Below are positions 15,697 through 24,789 of a stretch of DNA of 44,953 nt, one piece after another. The DNA is from Nitrospira sp. (lineage in GTDB: Bacteria; Nitrospirota; Nitrospiria; Nitrospirales; Nitrospiraceae). Below the pieces are notes generated by a model. It worked only from the letters and a program-made list of their open reading frames with translations, was not told where the DNA came from and did no database searches. Numbering within the stretch: the first letter of the stretch is position 1; each line of letters opens with the position of its first letter. The stretch is from contig JAHBWQ010000009.1 of the NCBI GenBank assembly GCA_019636915.1, forward strand, positions 1-44,953. The letters are read 5' to 3'. A program made the translations under genes and the position numbers.

Positions 15697-15775
15697 AGTT
15701 TCAGGTTTCATGTTCAACGTTTCACGTCATGCAGAAACTAAAACGCCTCAGACTTGAAACCTATAACCTGAAACT
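15697..15775. repeat. Inverted repeat of the AGTTTCAGGT type
   Basis: AGTTTCAGGT at 15697-15706 and ACCTGAAACT at 15766-15775 are perfect reverse complements; adjoining TTTCA and TGAAA extend the match imperfectly. The intervening bases include TTTCACG. It lies between two minus-strand genes and could terminate the upstream one (15809-16060). A TTTCAC-rich stretch also occurs inside the helicase gene at 19476-19507. Confidence 0.5.
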
Positions 15776-15808
15776 GTTAGCCGAGACGCTTCACACGGGA
15801 GGACTGGT

Positions 15809-16060
15809 TCACAATCTTTCTGCGGTGAGTGAAGCCTGCCGTTCTAACTCCTGGAATGCTGGTGGCTGTGGTGAAGTCTTCTTTTTCCGGAATTGGTAGA
15901 CGATTGGGAAGTCGTGGTCGCCGGGATAGCTCTTTGCCATTTCAAATCCAATCCGCTGTTGTGCGGGCTGACAGGCATCATAGCTCTGGAAGACATTGAG
16001 GACAGTTTCTGGACGAATTCCAGAAGGAGGAGTGAGCAGAATGATCAGGAGCACCCACAT
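15809..16060 (-). CDS. Small exported protein of unknown function
   Basis: 83 residues. It starts MWVLLIILLTPPSG, a short hydrophobic N-terminus likely to be a signal peptide or anchor, followed by a soluble segment containing SYDACQPAQQRIGFEMAKSYPG. Composition and the single Cys look like a real coding region. Only a weak ribosome site (AAAGG) lies upstream of the ATG. I do not recognise the family. Confidence 0.5.
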   Translation of the reverse strand: MWVLLIILLTPPSGIRPETVLNVFQSYDACQPAQQRIGFEMAKSYPGDHDFPIVYQFRKKKTSPQPPAFQELERQASLTAERL

Positions 16061-16292
16061 AGTTGGGCCTTTTGTACTGCGGTGGATAACTGGTCCGGTG
16101 AGAGTCTCAAGGACCGGACATGTCCGTTGTTGACGTGGCGGTCGATCAGGGGAGGGTCATCGTGCGGCCGACGACTTGAGTGCTAGGCCGAAATATAGCA
16201 GATAGATGAGACGTGTCCAGAAAGGACTGTCAGTAAAGTCCGACCAACGATTAACCGAGAGAGGACACAATGCTATTCCCTCGGAGGACTCT

Positions 16293-16415
16293 ATGATGAT
16301 AAATGCTTTGGTACTGGGACTCACACTTCTCTGCATACCGCTGTTGGGTGGTAGCCTGATACCAGCAGCAGTCCGACCAGTTCGGTTCCAAAAAGCTGGC
16401 AGGCGACGTGCCTGA
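16293..16415 (+). CDS. Possible 40-residue membrane peptide
   Basis: ATG 16293 has GGAGG at 16283-16287. The product begins MMINALVLGLTLLCIPLLGG, one transmembrane helix, and ends with a basic tail. The ribosome site and the clean helix make it plausible; nothing else supports it. The flanking 16061-16292 holds a 12-bp palindrome CGGACATGTCCG at 16115-16126 and no gene. Confidence 0.38.
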   Translation: MMINALVLGLTLLCIPLLGGSLIPAAVRPVRFQKAGRRRA

Positions 16416-16562
16416 TTGAGAACCACGGCTGCAGCTGTGCGAATCTTTCATAAATTAGAATCGACAGCGGCGGCAATGCGGTGGCCGTAGGGTGACTGCC
16501 TGACCGGACGCGCAAGAATGTCTGGATCAACCGGTATCGGTAACGAAGGGGATGAGCCGGGT

Positions 16563-16627
16563 GGGTCAGGGATTCTTGACTGACCCGCGATAGAGCTACT
16601 CGACAGGGTGTGGTACGATTCCACACC
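16563..16627 (+). promoter_or_regulatory. Two stem-loops directly upstream of the helicase start codon
   Basis: GGGTCAG (16563-16569) pairs with CTGACCC (16580-16586). GGTGTGG (16607-16613) pairs with CCACACC (16621-16627) across a 7-base loop. The second stem ends at the base before the ATG at 16628, where a ribosome site would be expected and none is seen. It could mask initiation or be a regulator's operator. Confidence 0.4.
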
Positions 16628-19600
16628 ATGCCGCTCTCGGGTTTTCATCCCCTCATCGCTGAATGGTTTCAGTCGTTGGTCGGTGAACCAACGGAGGTCC
16701 AGCAACAGGCGTGGCCGGCGATTCAGTCTGGAGCAGATGCACTGATCGCGGCACCGACCGGATCGGGCAAGACTCTCGCAGCCTTTCTCTCCTGTATTGA
16801 CCATCTCTTCAAGCAAGCCCTCGCTCGCGAACTCGACGATCAGACTCAGGTTCTCTATGTCTCGCCGCTGAAGGCACTGAGCAACGACATTCAGAAAAAT
16901 CTTCAGAAGCCGTTGGCCGAGATCGGTGAACGTGCGCTTCAGGATGGACTCCTGATGCCGGAGCTGCGCGTGCTGGTCCGTACCGGTGATACGCCGATGG
17001 CGGATCGACAGCAGATGCTCAAGCGGCCGCCGCACATTCTCGTGACGACGCCAGAGTCTCTCTTCATCTTACTGACGGCCGACAAGAGCCGACGGCTGTT
17101 GCAGACAGTGCGCACAGTGATTGTCGATGAGATCCATGCCCTTGCGCCAAATAAACGTGGTGCCCATGTGGCGCTGTCGTTAGAGCGGCTCGAAGCCCTC
17201 ACGTTGACGAAGCCACAACGGATTGGGCTCTCCGCTACGCAACGCCCCATTGAAACCGTGGCCGCATTTCTTGTGGGCAACCGTGCTCGATCAACTGACC
17301 TCCAATCAGTCCCCCATTCTCAGCCCTCAGACCTCTGCCGTATCATCAACGTCGGTCACAAGCGCCAGATGGATCTCGCAGTTGAAGTTCCAAAGGATGA
17401 ATTGAGCGCCATCGCGACGAATGCCATCTGGTCCGGTATCTACGATCGTGTCGCTGAATTCGTGAGGGCGCATCGTACGACGCTCGTCTTCGTGAATACC
17501 CGTCGCTTGGCCGAGCGGGTCTCGCACTATCTGGAAGAGCGACTCTCGGATCTTGGTTCTGAAGCGGTGGCGGCACACCACGGCAGCTTGTCGAGGCAGA
17601 TCAGATTGTCCGCAGAGGAACGCTTGAAGTCGGGCAAGACGCGCGTGGTCGTGGCAACGGCGTCACTGGAACTCGGCATCGATGTGGGCACCGTCGACCT
17701 GGTTTGTCAGATCGGTTCACCGAGAGCGATTGCGACCTGTCTCCAACGAATCGGTCGCGCCGGTCACTGGATTAAGGCCATTCCGAAAGGCCGCCTGTTC
17801 GCCACGACGAGAGACGAATTACTCGAATGTGCGGCGCTGATCTGTGCGATCAAGAATGGAACGTTGGATCGCATAGAGGTCCCACCGGCGCCATTGGATA
17901 TCCTGGCGCAACAGATCGTCGCGGCGGCAGCGACCCAGACCTGGACGGAAGAGGAACTGTTTACGCTCGTGCGCCGTGCAGATCCCTATCGTCATCTAGA
18001 GCGGGCAACGTTTGATCGGATCGTCCGTATGTTGGCGGAAGGGATCGCCACCAACCGAGGAAGAGGGTTGGCCTATCTGTATCATGACCGCATTAACGGC
18101 CGGATCAAGGGGCGGCGTGGGGCGAGGCTTGCGGCGATCACCTCCGGTGGCGCGATTCCCGACACAGCGAACTATGCAGTTGTGGCAGAGCCGGATGGTA
18201 CGGTGGTGGGCACGGTGGATGAAGATTTTGCCGTGGAGAGTCTCGCCGGCGACATTATGTTGCTCGGCAACACATCCTGGCGGATTAAAGGCGTCGAAAT
18301 GGGCAAGGTGCGGGTGGAGAATGCCCATGGAGCCCCACCCAACATTCCATTCTGGCGCGGTGAAGCTCCTTCCCGTACAGCAGAGCTCTCCGCGGAAGTG
18401 GCGTTATTGCGCGCTGAGATTGATGGAATTGCGAACGAGACTTCTTCACCCTTGACCTCTTACGCCTCACCTGTTCAGTGGCTTTACCACGCATGCGGAC
18501 TCGATCAACGGGGCGCTCAACAGGCGATTGAATATGTGTTGGCAGGAAAGAATGTACTTGGCGTGGTCCCGACCCAAGAAATCATCGTGGCCGAACGGTT
18601 CTTCGATGAAAGCGGCGGGATGCAGCTGGTGATCCATGCTCCGTTTGGTGGACGGATCAACAAGGCCTGGGGGTTAGCACTGCGGAAACGATTCTGTGTG
18701 ACCTTCGACTTCGAACTACAGGCTGCGGCGACGGACAATGGTCTTGTAATCTCGCTCGGTGAGAAACACAGTTTCCCGTTAGAGTCGGTGTTCGGCTACC
18801 TCCATTCCAATAGCGTACGAGATGTTTTGATCCAGGCTGTGCTGCTTGCCCCGATGTTTACCACGCGCTGGCGCTGGAACGCCTCGCGTGCGCTGGCGCT
18901 GCTGCGTTTTTCCAACGGCAGGAAAGTTCCTCCGCAGATTCAGCGCATGAAAGCAGAGGATCTCTTGGCCGCTGTCTTCCCCGATGCGATTGCCTGCCAG
19001 GAAAACCTCACCGGGCAACGGGCGGCTCGCCAGATTCCAGACCATCCGCTGGTCCATGAAACTTTGCGGGATTGTCTGACGGAGGCGATGGATGTGGAGG
19101 GGCTCACGGACGTCCTCCGACGGGTCGAATCCGGCGCGATCCGCTGTGTGGCGGTGGAGACGCCGGCGCCGTCAGTCTTTTCCCATGAAATCCTCAATGC
19201 CAATCCCTATGCCTTTCTCGACGATGCACCGTTGGAAGAACGGCGTTCTCGTGCTGTGGAGCTGCGGCGAACCCTGCCTCCGGAACTGCTTGGAGAGATC
19301 GGCGCGCTTGATCCGAAGGCGATTGAAGAAGTGAGCCGTGAATCATGGCCGTTGGTGCGCGATGCCGATGAACTGCACGATGCACTGTTGACCTTGGTCT
19401 GGGTACCCGAGTCTGAAATTTCACAATGGGCTGCCTATGTACCATTGCTGGTTGAATCCGGTCGGGCGGTCTCTCTTACATTTCACGCTTCACATTTCAC
19501 ATCTCACCAGGTCAGGGGTTGGGTTGCTACGGAGAATAAGGGACGAGTTGAACAGGTGTTCGCAGTCGGTGATGACTCAACGCTCAATGCCATTGTTTTG

Positions 19601-21022
19601 GGGTGGATGGAGAGTATCGGTCCGACAACGATAGACGAATTGGCCCATCGGCTGCATGTGCCATCGCCCGCAGTGGAGACAGCGATGATGAGATTGGAAG
19701 GGCAGGGGCAAGTTCTCCGTGGTCGATTCCGAGGAATATCAGCAGTCAGTCCTTCCCTCAACGGTGCTCGGGACTCTGAGCCTGGCGAAGGGCAGTCCTC
19801 AGTCCTCTCGATCGTTTCTACGTCGGAATGGTGTCACCGCCGCTTGCTCGCCCGCATCCATCGATTGACGATCGGAATCCTGCGCAAAGAAGTGGAACCG
19901 GTCACGGCATCGGACTTCATGCGATTCTTGCTGCAATGGCAGCATGTGGTGCCAGGGGCTCGTCAGCATGGTGAGGCGGGGCTGACTGAGGTGATCAAAC
20001 AGCTAGCCGGGTTTGAAGCTGCAGCCTCTGCCTGGGAGCCACAGCTTTTACGACTTCGCATGGCCAAGTACGAACCGGAACTGTTAGACCGACTCTGTCT
20101 GAGTGGAGCGGTGAGCTGGGGTCGTCTCTCACCTCATCCGAAATTGACTCAGGGTGGCGGGATGGAGCGGCGGCGCATCACTCCTACCAGCCTTGCGCCC
20201 ATCAGTGTCTTTCCTCGCGACGAGAGGAGCTGGTTGCTTACTGCGTATTATCGTAATGTGGCTGTAGCGGGCCTTGATCCTTTCGCACAGTTGGGTGCAG
20301 TGGCACAAGATCTCTGTCGTACGCTGCAGCAACAGGGTGCCAGTTTCTTCGGTGATCTTGTGAGGAGCACCAATCATCTTGCGACGGAAGTGGAACAGGG
20401 ATTGTGGGAATTGGTGGCGGCTGGGTTGGTCACGGCTGATGGATTCGATAATCTCCGGGCGCTCATGGATCCGCATCGGCGTCGCGCTGAAGGACGTGAG
20501 CGATCGCGGCGGCCTCGGCACTCGGCCGGACGGTGGTCGCTGTTGCGGCCGGCTGAGAGCGACCGGTTGTCGGCTGTCAGTTTAAGCGAACACGTGGCTC
20601 ACCAATTGCTCCGACGCTACGGCGTGGTGTTTCGAGATCTGTTGGTGCGTGAATCGCTAGTCTCTTCGTGGCGAGATCTGTTGGTGCAGTATCGGAGGAT
20701 GGAGATGGCCGGGGAGGTGCGCGGTGGCCGGTTCGTCGGCGGATTCACGGGAGAACAATTCGCGCTGCCCGAAGCTGTGGAGGGGCTGCGAGCGATCAGG
20801 AAAGCGACTATATCGTCAGGGACCGGGCAAGAGATCAAACTGTCCGCCACAGACCCATTGAACCTCGCCGGGGTGATCCTGCCGGGCCCTCGTGTTTCTG
20901 CCGTACCCACAAACTTTCTCGTATTGAGAGACGGCGCAGTTGTCCGCACGGTGATCGGGCGCCACGCTGACCTCACGGTTGCCGAACCGCCTGGTTCGGC
21001 AACCGTTCAGCAGCCTGCTTGA
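16628..21022 (+). CDS. lhr: Lhr-type large ATP-dependent helicase
   Basis: 1464 residues, the usual size for the long Lhr family. The N-terminal superfamily 2 helicase core has APTGSGKT (residues 42-49), DEIH in VIVDEIHAL, LSATQRP and the motif VI RIGRAGH. A winged-helix and Lhr-specific region follows, then a long C-terminal part with further winged-helix-like segments. Lhr proteins are 3'-5' helicases acting on DNA and RNA:DNA hybrids in repair. The gene stands alone. The start MPLSGFHPL is preferred although there is no ribosome site, only a hairpin. Three places hold in-frame repeat-like insertions (about 17300-17335, 19476-19507, 19741-19805), and the 3' end contains a 14-bp palindrome, so local protein sequence there is probably not conserved. 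Confidence 0.92.
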   Translation: MPLSGFHPLIAEWFQSLVGEPTEVQQQAWPAIQSGADALIAAPTGSGKTLAAFLSCIDHLFKQALARELDDQTQVLYVSPLKALSNDIQKNLQKPLAEIGERALQDGLLMPELRVLVRTGDTPMADRQQMLKRPPHILVTTPESLFILLTADKSRRLLQTVRTVIVDEIHALAPNKRGAHVALSLERLEALTLTKPQRIGLSATQRPIETVAAFLVGNRARSTDLQSVPHSQPSDLCRIINVGHKRQMDLAVEVPKDELSAIATNAIWSGIYDRVAEFVRAHRTTLVFVNTRRLAERVSHYLEERLSDLGSEAVAAHHGSLSRQIRLSAEERLKSGKTRVVVATASLELGIDVGTVDLVCQIGSPRAIATCLQRIGRAGHWIKAIPKGRLFATTRDELLECAALICAIKNGTLDRIEVPPAPLDILAQQIVAAAATQTWTEEELFTLVRRADPYRHLERATFDRIVRMLAEGIATNRGRGLAYLYHDRINGRIKGRRGARLAAITSGGAIPDTANYAVVAEPDGTVVGTVDEDFAVESLAGDIMLLGNTSWRIKGVEMGKVRVENAHGAPPNIPFWRGEAPSRTAELSAEVALLRAEIDGIANETSSPLTSYASPVQWLYHACGLDQRGAQQAIEYVLAGKNVLGVVPTQEIIVAERFFDESGGMQLVIHAPFGGRINKAWGLALRKRFCVTFDFELQAAATDNGLVISLGEKHSFPLESVFGYLHSNSVRDVLIQAVLLAPMFTTRWRWNASRALALLRFSNGRKVPPQIQRMKAEDLLAAVFPDAIACQENLTGQRAARQIPDHPLVHETLRDCLTEAMDVEGLTDVLRRVESGAIRCVAVETPAPSVFSHEILNANPYAFLDDAPLEERRSRAVELRRTLPPELLGEIGALDPKAIEEVSRESWPLVRDADELHDALLTLVWVPESEISQWAAYVPLLVESGRAVSLTFHASHFTSHQVRGWVATENKGRVEQVFAVGDDSTLNAIVLGWMESIGPTTIDELAHRLHVPSPAVETAMMRLEGQGQVLRGRFRGISAVSPSLNGARDSEPGEGQSSVLSIVSTSEWCHRRLLARIHRLTIGILRKEVEPVTASDFMRFLLQWQHVVPGARQHGEAGLTEVIKQLAGFEAAASAWEPQLLRLRMAKYEPELLDRLCLSGAVSWGRLSPHPKLTQGGGMERRRITPTSLAPISVFPRDERSWLLTAYYRNVAVAGLDPFAQLGAVAQDLCRTLQQQGASFFGDLVRSTNHLATEVEQGLWELVAAGLVTADGFDNLRALMDPHRRRAEGRERSRRPRHSAGRWSLLRPAESDRLSAVSLSEHVAHQLLRRYGVVFRDLLVRESLVSSWRDLLVQYRRMEMAGEVRGGRFVGGFTGEQFALPEAVEGLRAIRKATISSGTGQEIKLSATDPLNLAGVILPGPRVSAVPTNFLVLRDGAVVRTVIGRHADLTVAEPPGSATVQQPA
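20975..21006. repeat. 14-bp perfect palindrome with 4-base loop at the 3' end of the helicase gene
   Basis: ACGGTTGCCGAACC (20975-20988), loop GCCT, GGTTCGGCAACCGT (20993-21006). It is entirely inside the coding region, 16 bases before its stop. Its strength is terminator-like but there is no T run. It may terminate transcription between the convergent helicase and lipoprotein genes, or be an inserted REP-like element. Confidence 0.6.
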
Positions 21023-21030
21023 TTTACTAA

Positions 21031-21429
21031 TCAGTGCACGAACGGTTTTGATGTTTCGCGCAGAAGCGCAAGCAGCCCTCCGGGACTCTGATCAACTGTC
21101 TTGGTATAGCTGGCTTGGACGGCAGAGAAAAAGGCTGGTTCGCGGTCAGCCGACACTCCCAACAGTCTGCCCATCGACGCCAGGTACTCGCCTCGTCCTG
21201 CTGCCAAATCCTGTTGGAGATTCGACTGATTAAAAGTCACAAAGGCCGTTGCCTTGAAGTCCGGTTTGAGCTGGCCGTCCTCGCTCCACCAGGCTGCCCC
21301 CGATGTCGTACCCGTGATGTTGGATGTGGTATCGGTGATTTCTTTCACGGTGGATTTGATCGTGCAGCCGGTCAGTCCCAGCACTAGACTTGCACCCACG
21401 ACAGCCAAGCATTGTAAACGGTTCTGCAT
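21031..21429 (-). CDS. DUF3015-type lipoprotein
   Basis: 132 residues with a lipoprotein signal (MQNRLQCLAVV ... LGLTGC, lipid on Cys22). The mature part (FVTFNQSNLQQDLAAGRGEY followed by LASMGRLLGV, then FFSAVQASYTK) fits the DUF3015 family of small periplasmic or outer-membrane proteins of unknown function. It converges on the helicase gene with 8 bases between stops. GGAGGTCC precedes the start on the minus strand. Confidence 0.75.
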   Translation of the reverse strand: MQNRLQCLAVVGASLVLGLTGCTIKSTVKEITDTTSNITGTTSGAAWWSEDGQLKPDFKATAFVTFNQSNLQQDLAAGRGEYLASMGRLLGVSADREPAFFSAVQASYTKTVDQSPGGLLALLRETSKPFVH

Positions 21430-21561
21430 TGTGGACCTCCATATCGAATATGGGACGATGGCGTCACTATAGCACAGAGTCCCTTAAGTTCGGTCGCTTC
21501 TGTGCCGATAGGGGAACGATAGGACGGTTTCCCTTCCTGGTGTTCAGACAGAGGATAGGCC

Positions 21562-22476
21562 ATGTTGGTTCAACCCCTCACGTCCTTTGATCCACAGCAA
21601 CTCTTCACTTTGGGTTCACGACCGGATGGGGGAATCCAGCGACTGGATACAAAGCTCAGCGGGTTCTCGATCTCACATGAATTTTCAGGACGGTTGAATG
21701 TGATCACGACCGATGGCGACCGAGTGACGCTGGTGGCCGATATTGATGAGGAGTATAAAGCCGGTTCTGTCCAGTCCTCTATTGAGACTTCGCAGGAAAC
21801 TGGGACTGTCAGTGCTGGATTGGCGCAGAGTGCACGTGCTCACAATTTCGGCGTGGCAGTCAGTGGAGATCTCAACGAGGCCGAAGTAAGGGATCTCGAG
21901 AAATTGTTTGAAAAAATCTCGAGTATCTTTCGTGGATTCTTTCAGGGGTATGATGAGGAGGCCAAAGCCCAAACCGTTCACCTTGCCGACGGGTTTCGCG
22001 GGCTAGAGAGTCTCTCCAGTCTGGATCTTAGCATCGAGATCGTCCGGTCCGTGACGGTTGTGTCGGCCTCAGGCGTTACCCCGGGAGGGGCACCAGGGAC
22101 GGCGGCGGTGATCCCGCAGTCGTCCAACGGTACCACGGTGCCCACCCCGTCACCTAACTCCGCTGACGCAACGCATCTTGTGGCACCGGTGAACAGCGAG
22201 CAATTCGCTGCATTGATGAGGCAGGTTTTCAACGCCTTGAATGAACTGAGAATCAATACCGAAAAAGTCCGACATCATCTGCCGGCGTTCCTCGACAAGG
22301 TACGCGAGCAACTCGCCAAGGAATTACGACAAGAGCCAGGATCTACGACTGATGATCGCCGGCATGCAGCCGAGGATGGGCTAGGTTCGGATGAACCCGT
22401 GACATCGAGCCGCAATCTGCTTATTGCCTATCAGAGGATTACACAGACTTCGACCTCATTCTCTCTTCAGGTGTAG
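21562..22476 (+). CDS. Protein of unknown function, 304 residues
   Basis: No family recognised with confidence. Residues 30-75 look like beta strands (FSISHEFSGRLNVITTDGDRV at the start). Residues 85-190 are mainly helical (LNEAEVRDLEKLFEKISSIF) and end in a strand. A Thr/Pro/Ser-rich linker (about 175-205) leads to a helical C-terminus. There is no signal peptide or membrane segment. GAGGA lies six bases before the ATG. The layout somewhat resembles small DUF5610-like proteins, but I would not assign it. It is monocistronic and ends at a clear terminator. Confidence 0.7.
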   Translation: MLVQPLTSFDPQQLFTLGSRPDGGIQRLDTKLSGFSISHEFSGRLNVITTDGDRVTLVADIDEEYKAGSVQSSIETSQETGTVSAGLAQSARAHNFGVAVSGDLNEAEVRDLEKLFEKISSIFRGFFQGYDEEAKAQTVHLADGFRGLESLSSLDLSIEIVRSVTVVSASGVTPGGAPGTAAVIPQSSNGTTVPTPSPNSADATHLVAPVNSEQFAALMRQVFNALNELRINTEKVRHHLPAFLDKVREQLAKELRQEPGSTTDDRRHAAEDGLGSDEPVTSSRNLLIAYQRITQTSTSFSLQV

Positions 22477-22513
22477 ACCCTTCACGCTTATCTCGCGTCG
22501 GCATCGAGTCATT

Positions 22514-22546
22514 GCCGGCACAGCCAGGCAGGCCGACTGTGCCGGC
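22514..22546. terminator. Strong bidirectional stem-loop
   Basis: GCCGGCACAG (22514-22523) and CTGTGCCGGC (22537-22546) form a perfect 10-bp stem with a 13-base loop, in the 80-base gap between the convergent genes ending at 22476 and 22558. Confidence 0.65.
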
Positions 22547-22557
22547 CACACGTTCGG

Positions 22558-23907
22558 TCAGTCTACCCACAAACGCTGATACCACTTCCCGTCCTCACCT
22601 CCCGGCAATGACACAAGGTTCATCGTCTTGCGAATCTCCCCGATGTTCCACCCGGTCAAATTGGCCAATGTTTGTGCTTCACGCTCATACCGTTCGCGCA
22701 ACTGCTCTTGATAGGTAGTCGCAGCTGGACAGTCCTTCGTGCCGGTCCATGGATGGCGAAGGATATAGCGGGCTTGGAAATTGCTCCGATCGGAGGTTTC
22801 CTGGAACATCAGGTCTTCGGGAAAGTGGGCGGCATCGTAGCGGACGTGCAGCCTTGTGAGGAAGACGTTCTGCGCTTGCGGCATGAACGGTCGTCCGCGC
22901 TCCACCATCTTGGGGTTGTCTTGCCAAAAAACGCCCAGACTCCGCAGCTCTTCAGCCGATAACGGGTTCGCGGCGCAGGGATCGCACCAGTTCATGTCCC
23001 AGGCATATTCGAGAAACACTCCTCGCTCGCTTTCGCGCTTCACTTGTTGTGTGAACAGATCCCGATAGAAGTCATCGAACTTGTCTTTGACATAGAGCGG
23101 GATCTCCTGGGCTTCCGGCAACCGGACCGTTCGGTAGTTCGTCGTCTCTGCGCGGCCGTGTGTTGTCAGGGTATAGATGAAGAGTTCTTGTGCCCCATCG
23201 GCATTCACCGTCCCGAGTCGGATCGGCAACATGAACTTGGGTGATTCAAACGCAATTTGGAGAGGACGCAGGTGGGTAAAGCCAAGCTTGGATTGTTCGG
23301 ATACATTTACTTTAGCCACAAAGAACTTCATGTTCTGTTTTAAGTAACTCTGGAGGACAGGTGAAGCTCCCTTCGGAATCTTGTACCCGTTTTCACTCAG
23401 CCACGTTTCGAGACCGGTGCTTTCCTTAGCCGAGAGAATCAGGATGTCGTATTCGCCGACTGTATACTGTGCTTCAACGGTCACACCGAGCGCCTTTTCT
23501 TGTTCTTGTCTCGCTGGAGCCGCAGCCGATTTCGCCATCATATCCATGGCACGACTTTCCGGATATGGCGACTGACAGGGGTTGGGATCGAAGTATTCGA
23601 CGAGCCGAGGCGCCGAGTAATCGGCCAGGTGTTTCAGCACGGACGGATCGCCGATGTGGATCTGGTCCTTCTCCAGCACGGTTGGGACTGGGACAACCAT
23701 CGCAAATTCCTTCACATCGCCCTTGAAGTCATTGGCCATCGTGATGACGGTCTTGTTGTCCTGACGAGCCATCACCACTTCCGATGCCTTGTTGAATAAC
23801 TTCGTATCGGCTTTCCCAACATAAAACCCGCAAAAGGCCGAGGCGTCGCTATGCCAAGCGAGTAGGCCGACGACGAACGTGAGTACAGGCACAACCAGGC
23901 ATTTCAT
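22558..23907 (-). CDS. DUF2330 domain protein, exported
   Basis: 449 residues from an ATG at 23907 that has AAAGGAGGTTTTGC directly upstream. It starts with a signal peptide (MKCLVVPVLTFVVGLLAWH ... SAFCGFYVG). The sequence AFCGFYVGKADTKLFNKASE and MANDFKGDVKEFAMVVPVP is typical of DUF2330 proteins, which are large exported proteins of unknown function. The C-terminus is helical and lacks a membrane anchor. The same frame is open upstream through the RnfD-like gene, so a fusion protein is possible; the strong internal ribosome site argues that this protein is made separately. Cysteines WCDPCAANP suggest a disulfide or metal site. Confidence 0.83.
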   Translation of the reverse strand: MKCLVVPVLTFVVGLLAWHSDASAFCGFYVGKADTKLFNKASEVVMARQDNKTVITMANDFKGDVKEFAMVVPVPTVLEKDQIHIGDPSVLKHLADYSAPRLVEYFDPNPCQSPYPESRAMDMMAKSAAAPARQEQEKALGVTVEAQYTVGEYDILILSAKESTGLETWLSENGYKIPKGASPVLQSYLKQNMKFFVAKVNVSEQSKLGFTHLRPLQIAFESPKFMLPIRLGTVNADGAQELFIYTLTTHGRAETTNYRTVRLPEAQEIPLYVKDKFDDFYRDLFTQQVKRESERGVFLEYAWDMNWCDPCAANPLSAEELRSLGVFWQDNPKMVERGRPFMPQAQNVFLTRLHVRYDAAHFPEDLMFQETSDRSNFQARYILRHPWTGTKDCPAATTYQEQLRERYEREAQTLANLTGWNIGEIRKTMNLVSLPGGEDGKWYQRLWVD

Positions 23908-24789
23908 GCAAAACCTCCTTTGTGGCTGAAAAGATACTGGCGAGAGAATTGGCATAGAGGTGTGACCGGTCGAGGGTTTCGACCAGTCATAGCGAACACC
24001 GGGAAGTAGTCTGTCGATGAAGGGTACAAGAGGGCTACAGAAGACTAATCCCCAGAGTGAAGCATTCGGTTTGAAGAAACCGAACTGCACGTACAACGCC
24101 GTCAGCGAAACCATGAGCGCAAAGAGGATCCGACCGCTTCGTGAGTCCGGCGTCGTTTTGGGATCTGAAATCATGAAGAACGAGAAGATCAGGAGTGCAC
24201 CACTTTCGATTTGATGCAGCGGGATCGTCGGTGGGTCGCCGAGCCAGAGGGCGCGTGCAAACAGAAGTCCAACGTAGAACGTCAAATAGGCCAACGTGAC
24301 ATCAGCCCGTGCCGCACGGGTGACGACGAGCGAACCAAGACAGGCAATCAGAAACCCAAACCAAGCCACCTGTCCCCATTGTCCCGGTGAGATCCAGCCA
24401 AGGTCACTCACGAGTATGACAACAAGAGTAAGATTCGTTGGATTGAAGATGTGTTTGTTCTTCCAACGGATGACGAACTTGCTGCCAATGGTAATGAACG
24501 AGGCTAGAGCAGCAACTGCAAGATCATTGGTGCGAAGCAGAAGGCATAACGAAAGAGAGGAAATCAGTGCACTCTTAGGATCAAAGAAAGGGAGGTTGAA
24601 ATAACGGGTGCCGGCATATTGGGTCAGTTGGGCGACACCGAGTGTGATGAGGATCTGCCAGATCGAAATATCGAAGTGGAGGAAGAAGAAACCATAAAGG
24701 AGGAGAGTCGAAAGGCTGACGATTTGGTAAAGACGGGGATCATGCCAAATCGAAGGTTTCTCTGGTTGGGTCTTTTTGTTTTGCCCCAT
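23908..24789 (-). CDS. RnfD/NqrB-like membrane protein without its own stop codon
   Basis: About 294 codons from ATG 24789 (GGGAAGG upstream) to the base before the DUF2330 start. There are at least seven transmembrane helices, with FFMISDPKTTP followed by a GRILFALMV helix, the conserved pattern of the RnfD/NqrB family of electron-transport subunits. The covalent-flavin SGAT loop of true RnfD is not seen, and no other rnf genes are nearby, so it is a stand-alone relative. After the last helix (PLVPFIDRLLPGVRYDW) the frame runs 29 codons without a stop into the DUF2330 gene. Either the stop was lost or translation continues to give a 743-residue fusion. Confidence 0.78.

Noticed and set aside
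15697..15775. Possible CRISPR-like repeat
   Set aside because: Only two short, inverted copies with no regular spacers; this is an inverted repeat, not an array.
24001..24789. Part of an Rnf or Nqr operon
   Set aside because: No other rnf/nqr subunits in the window and the flavin-attachment loop is missing.
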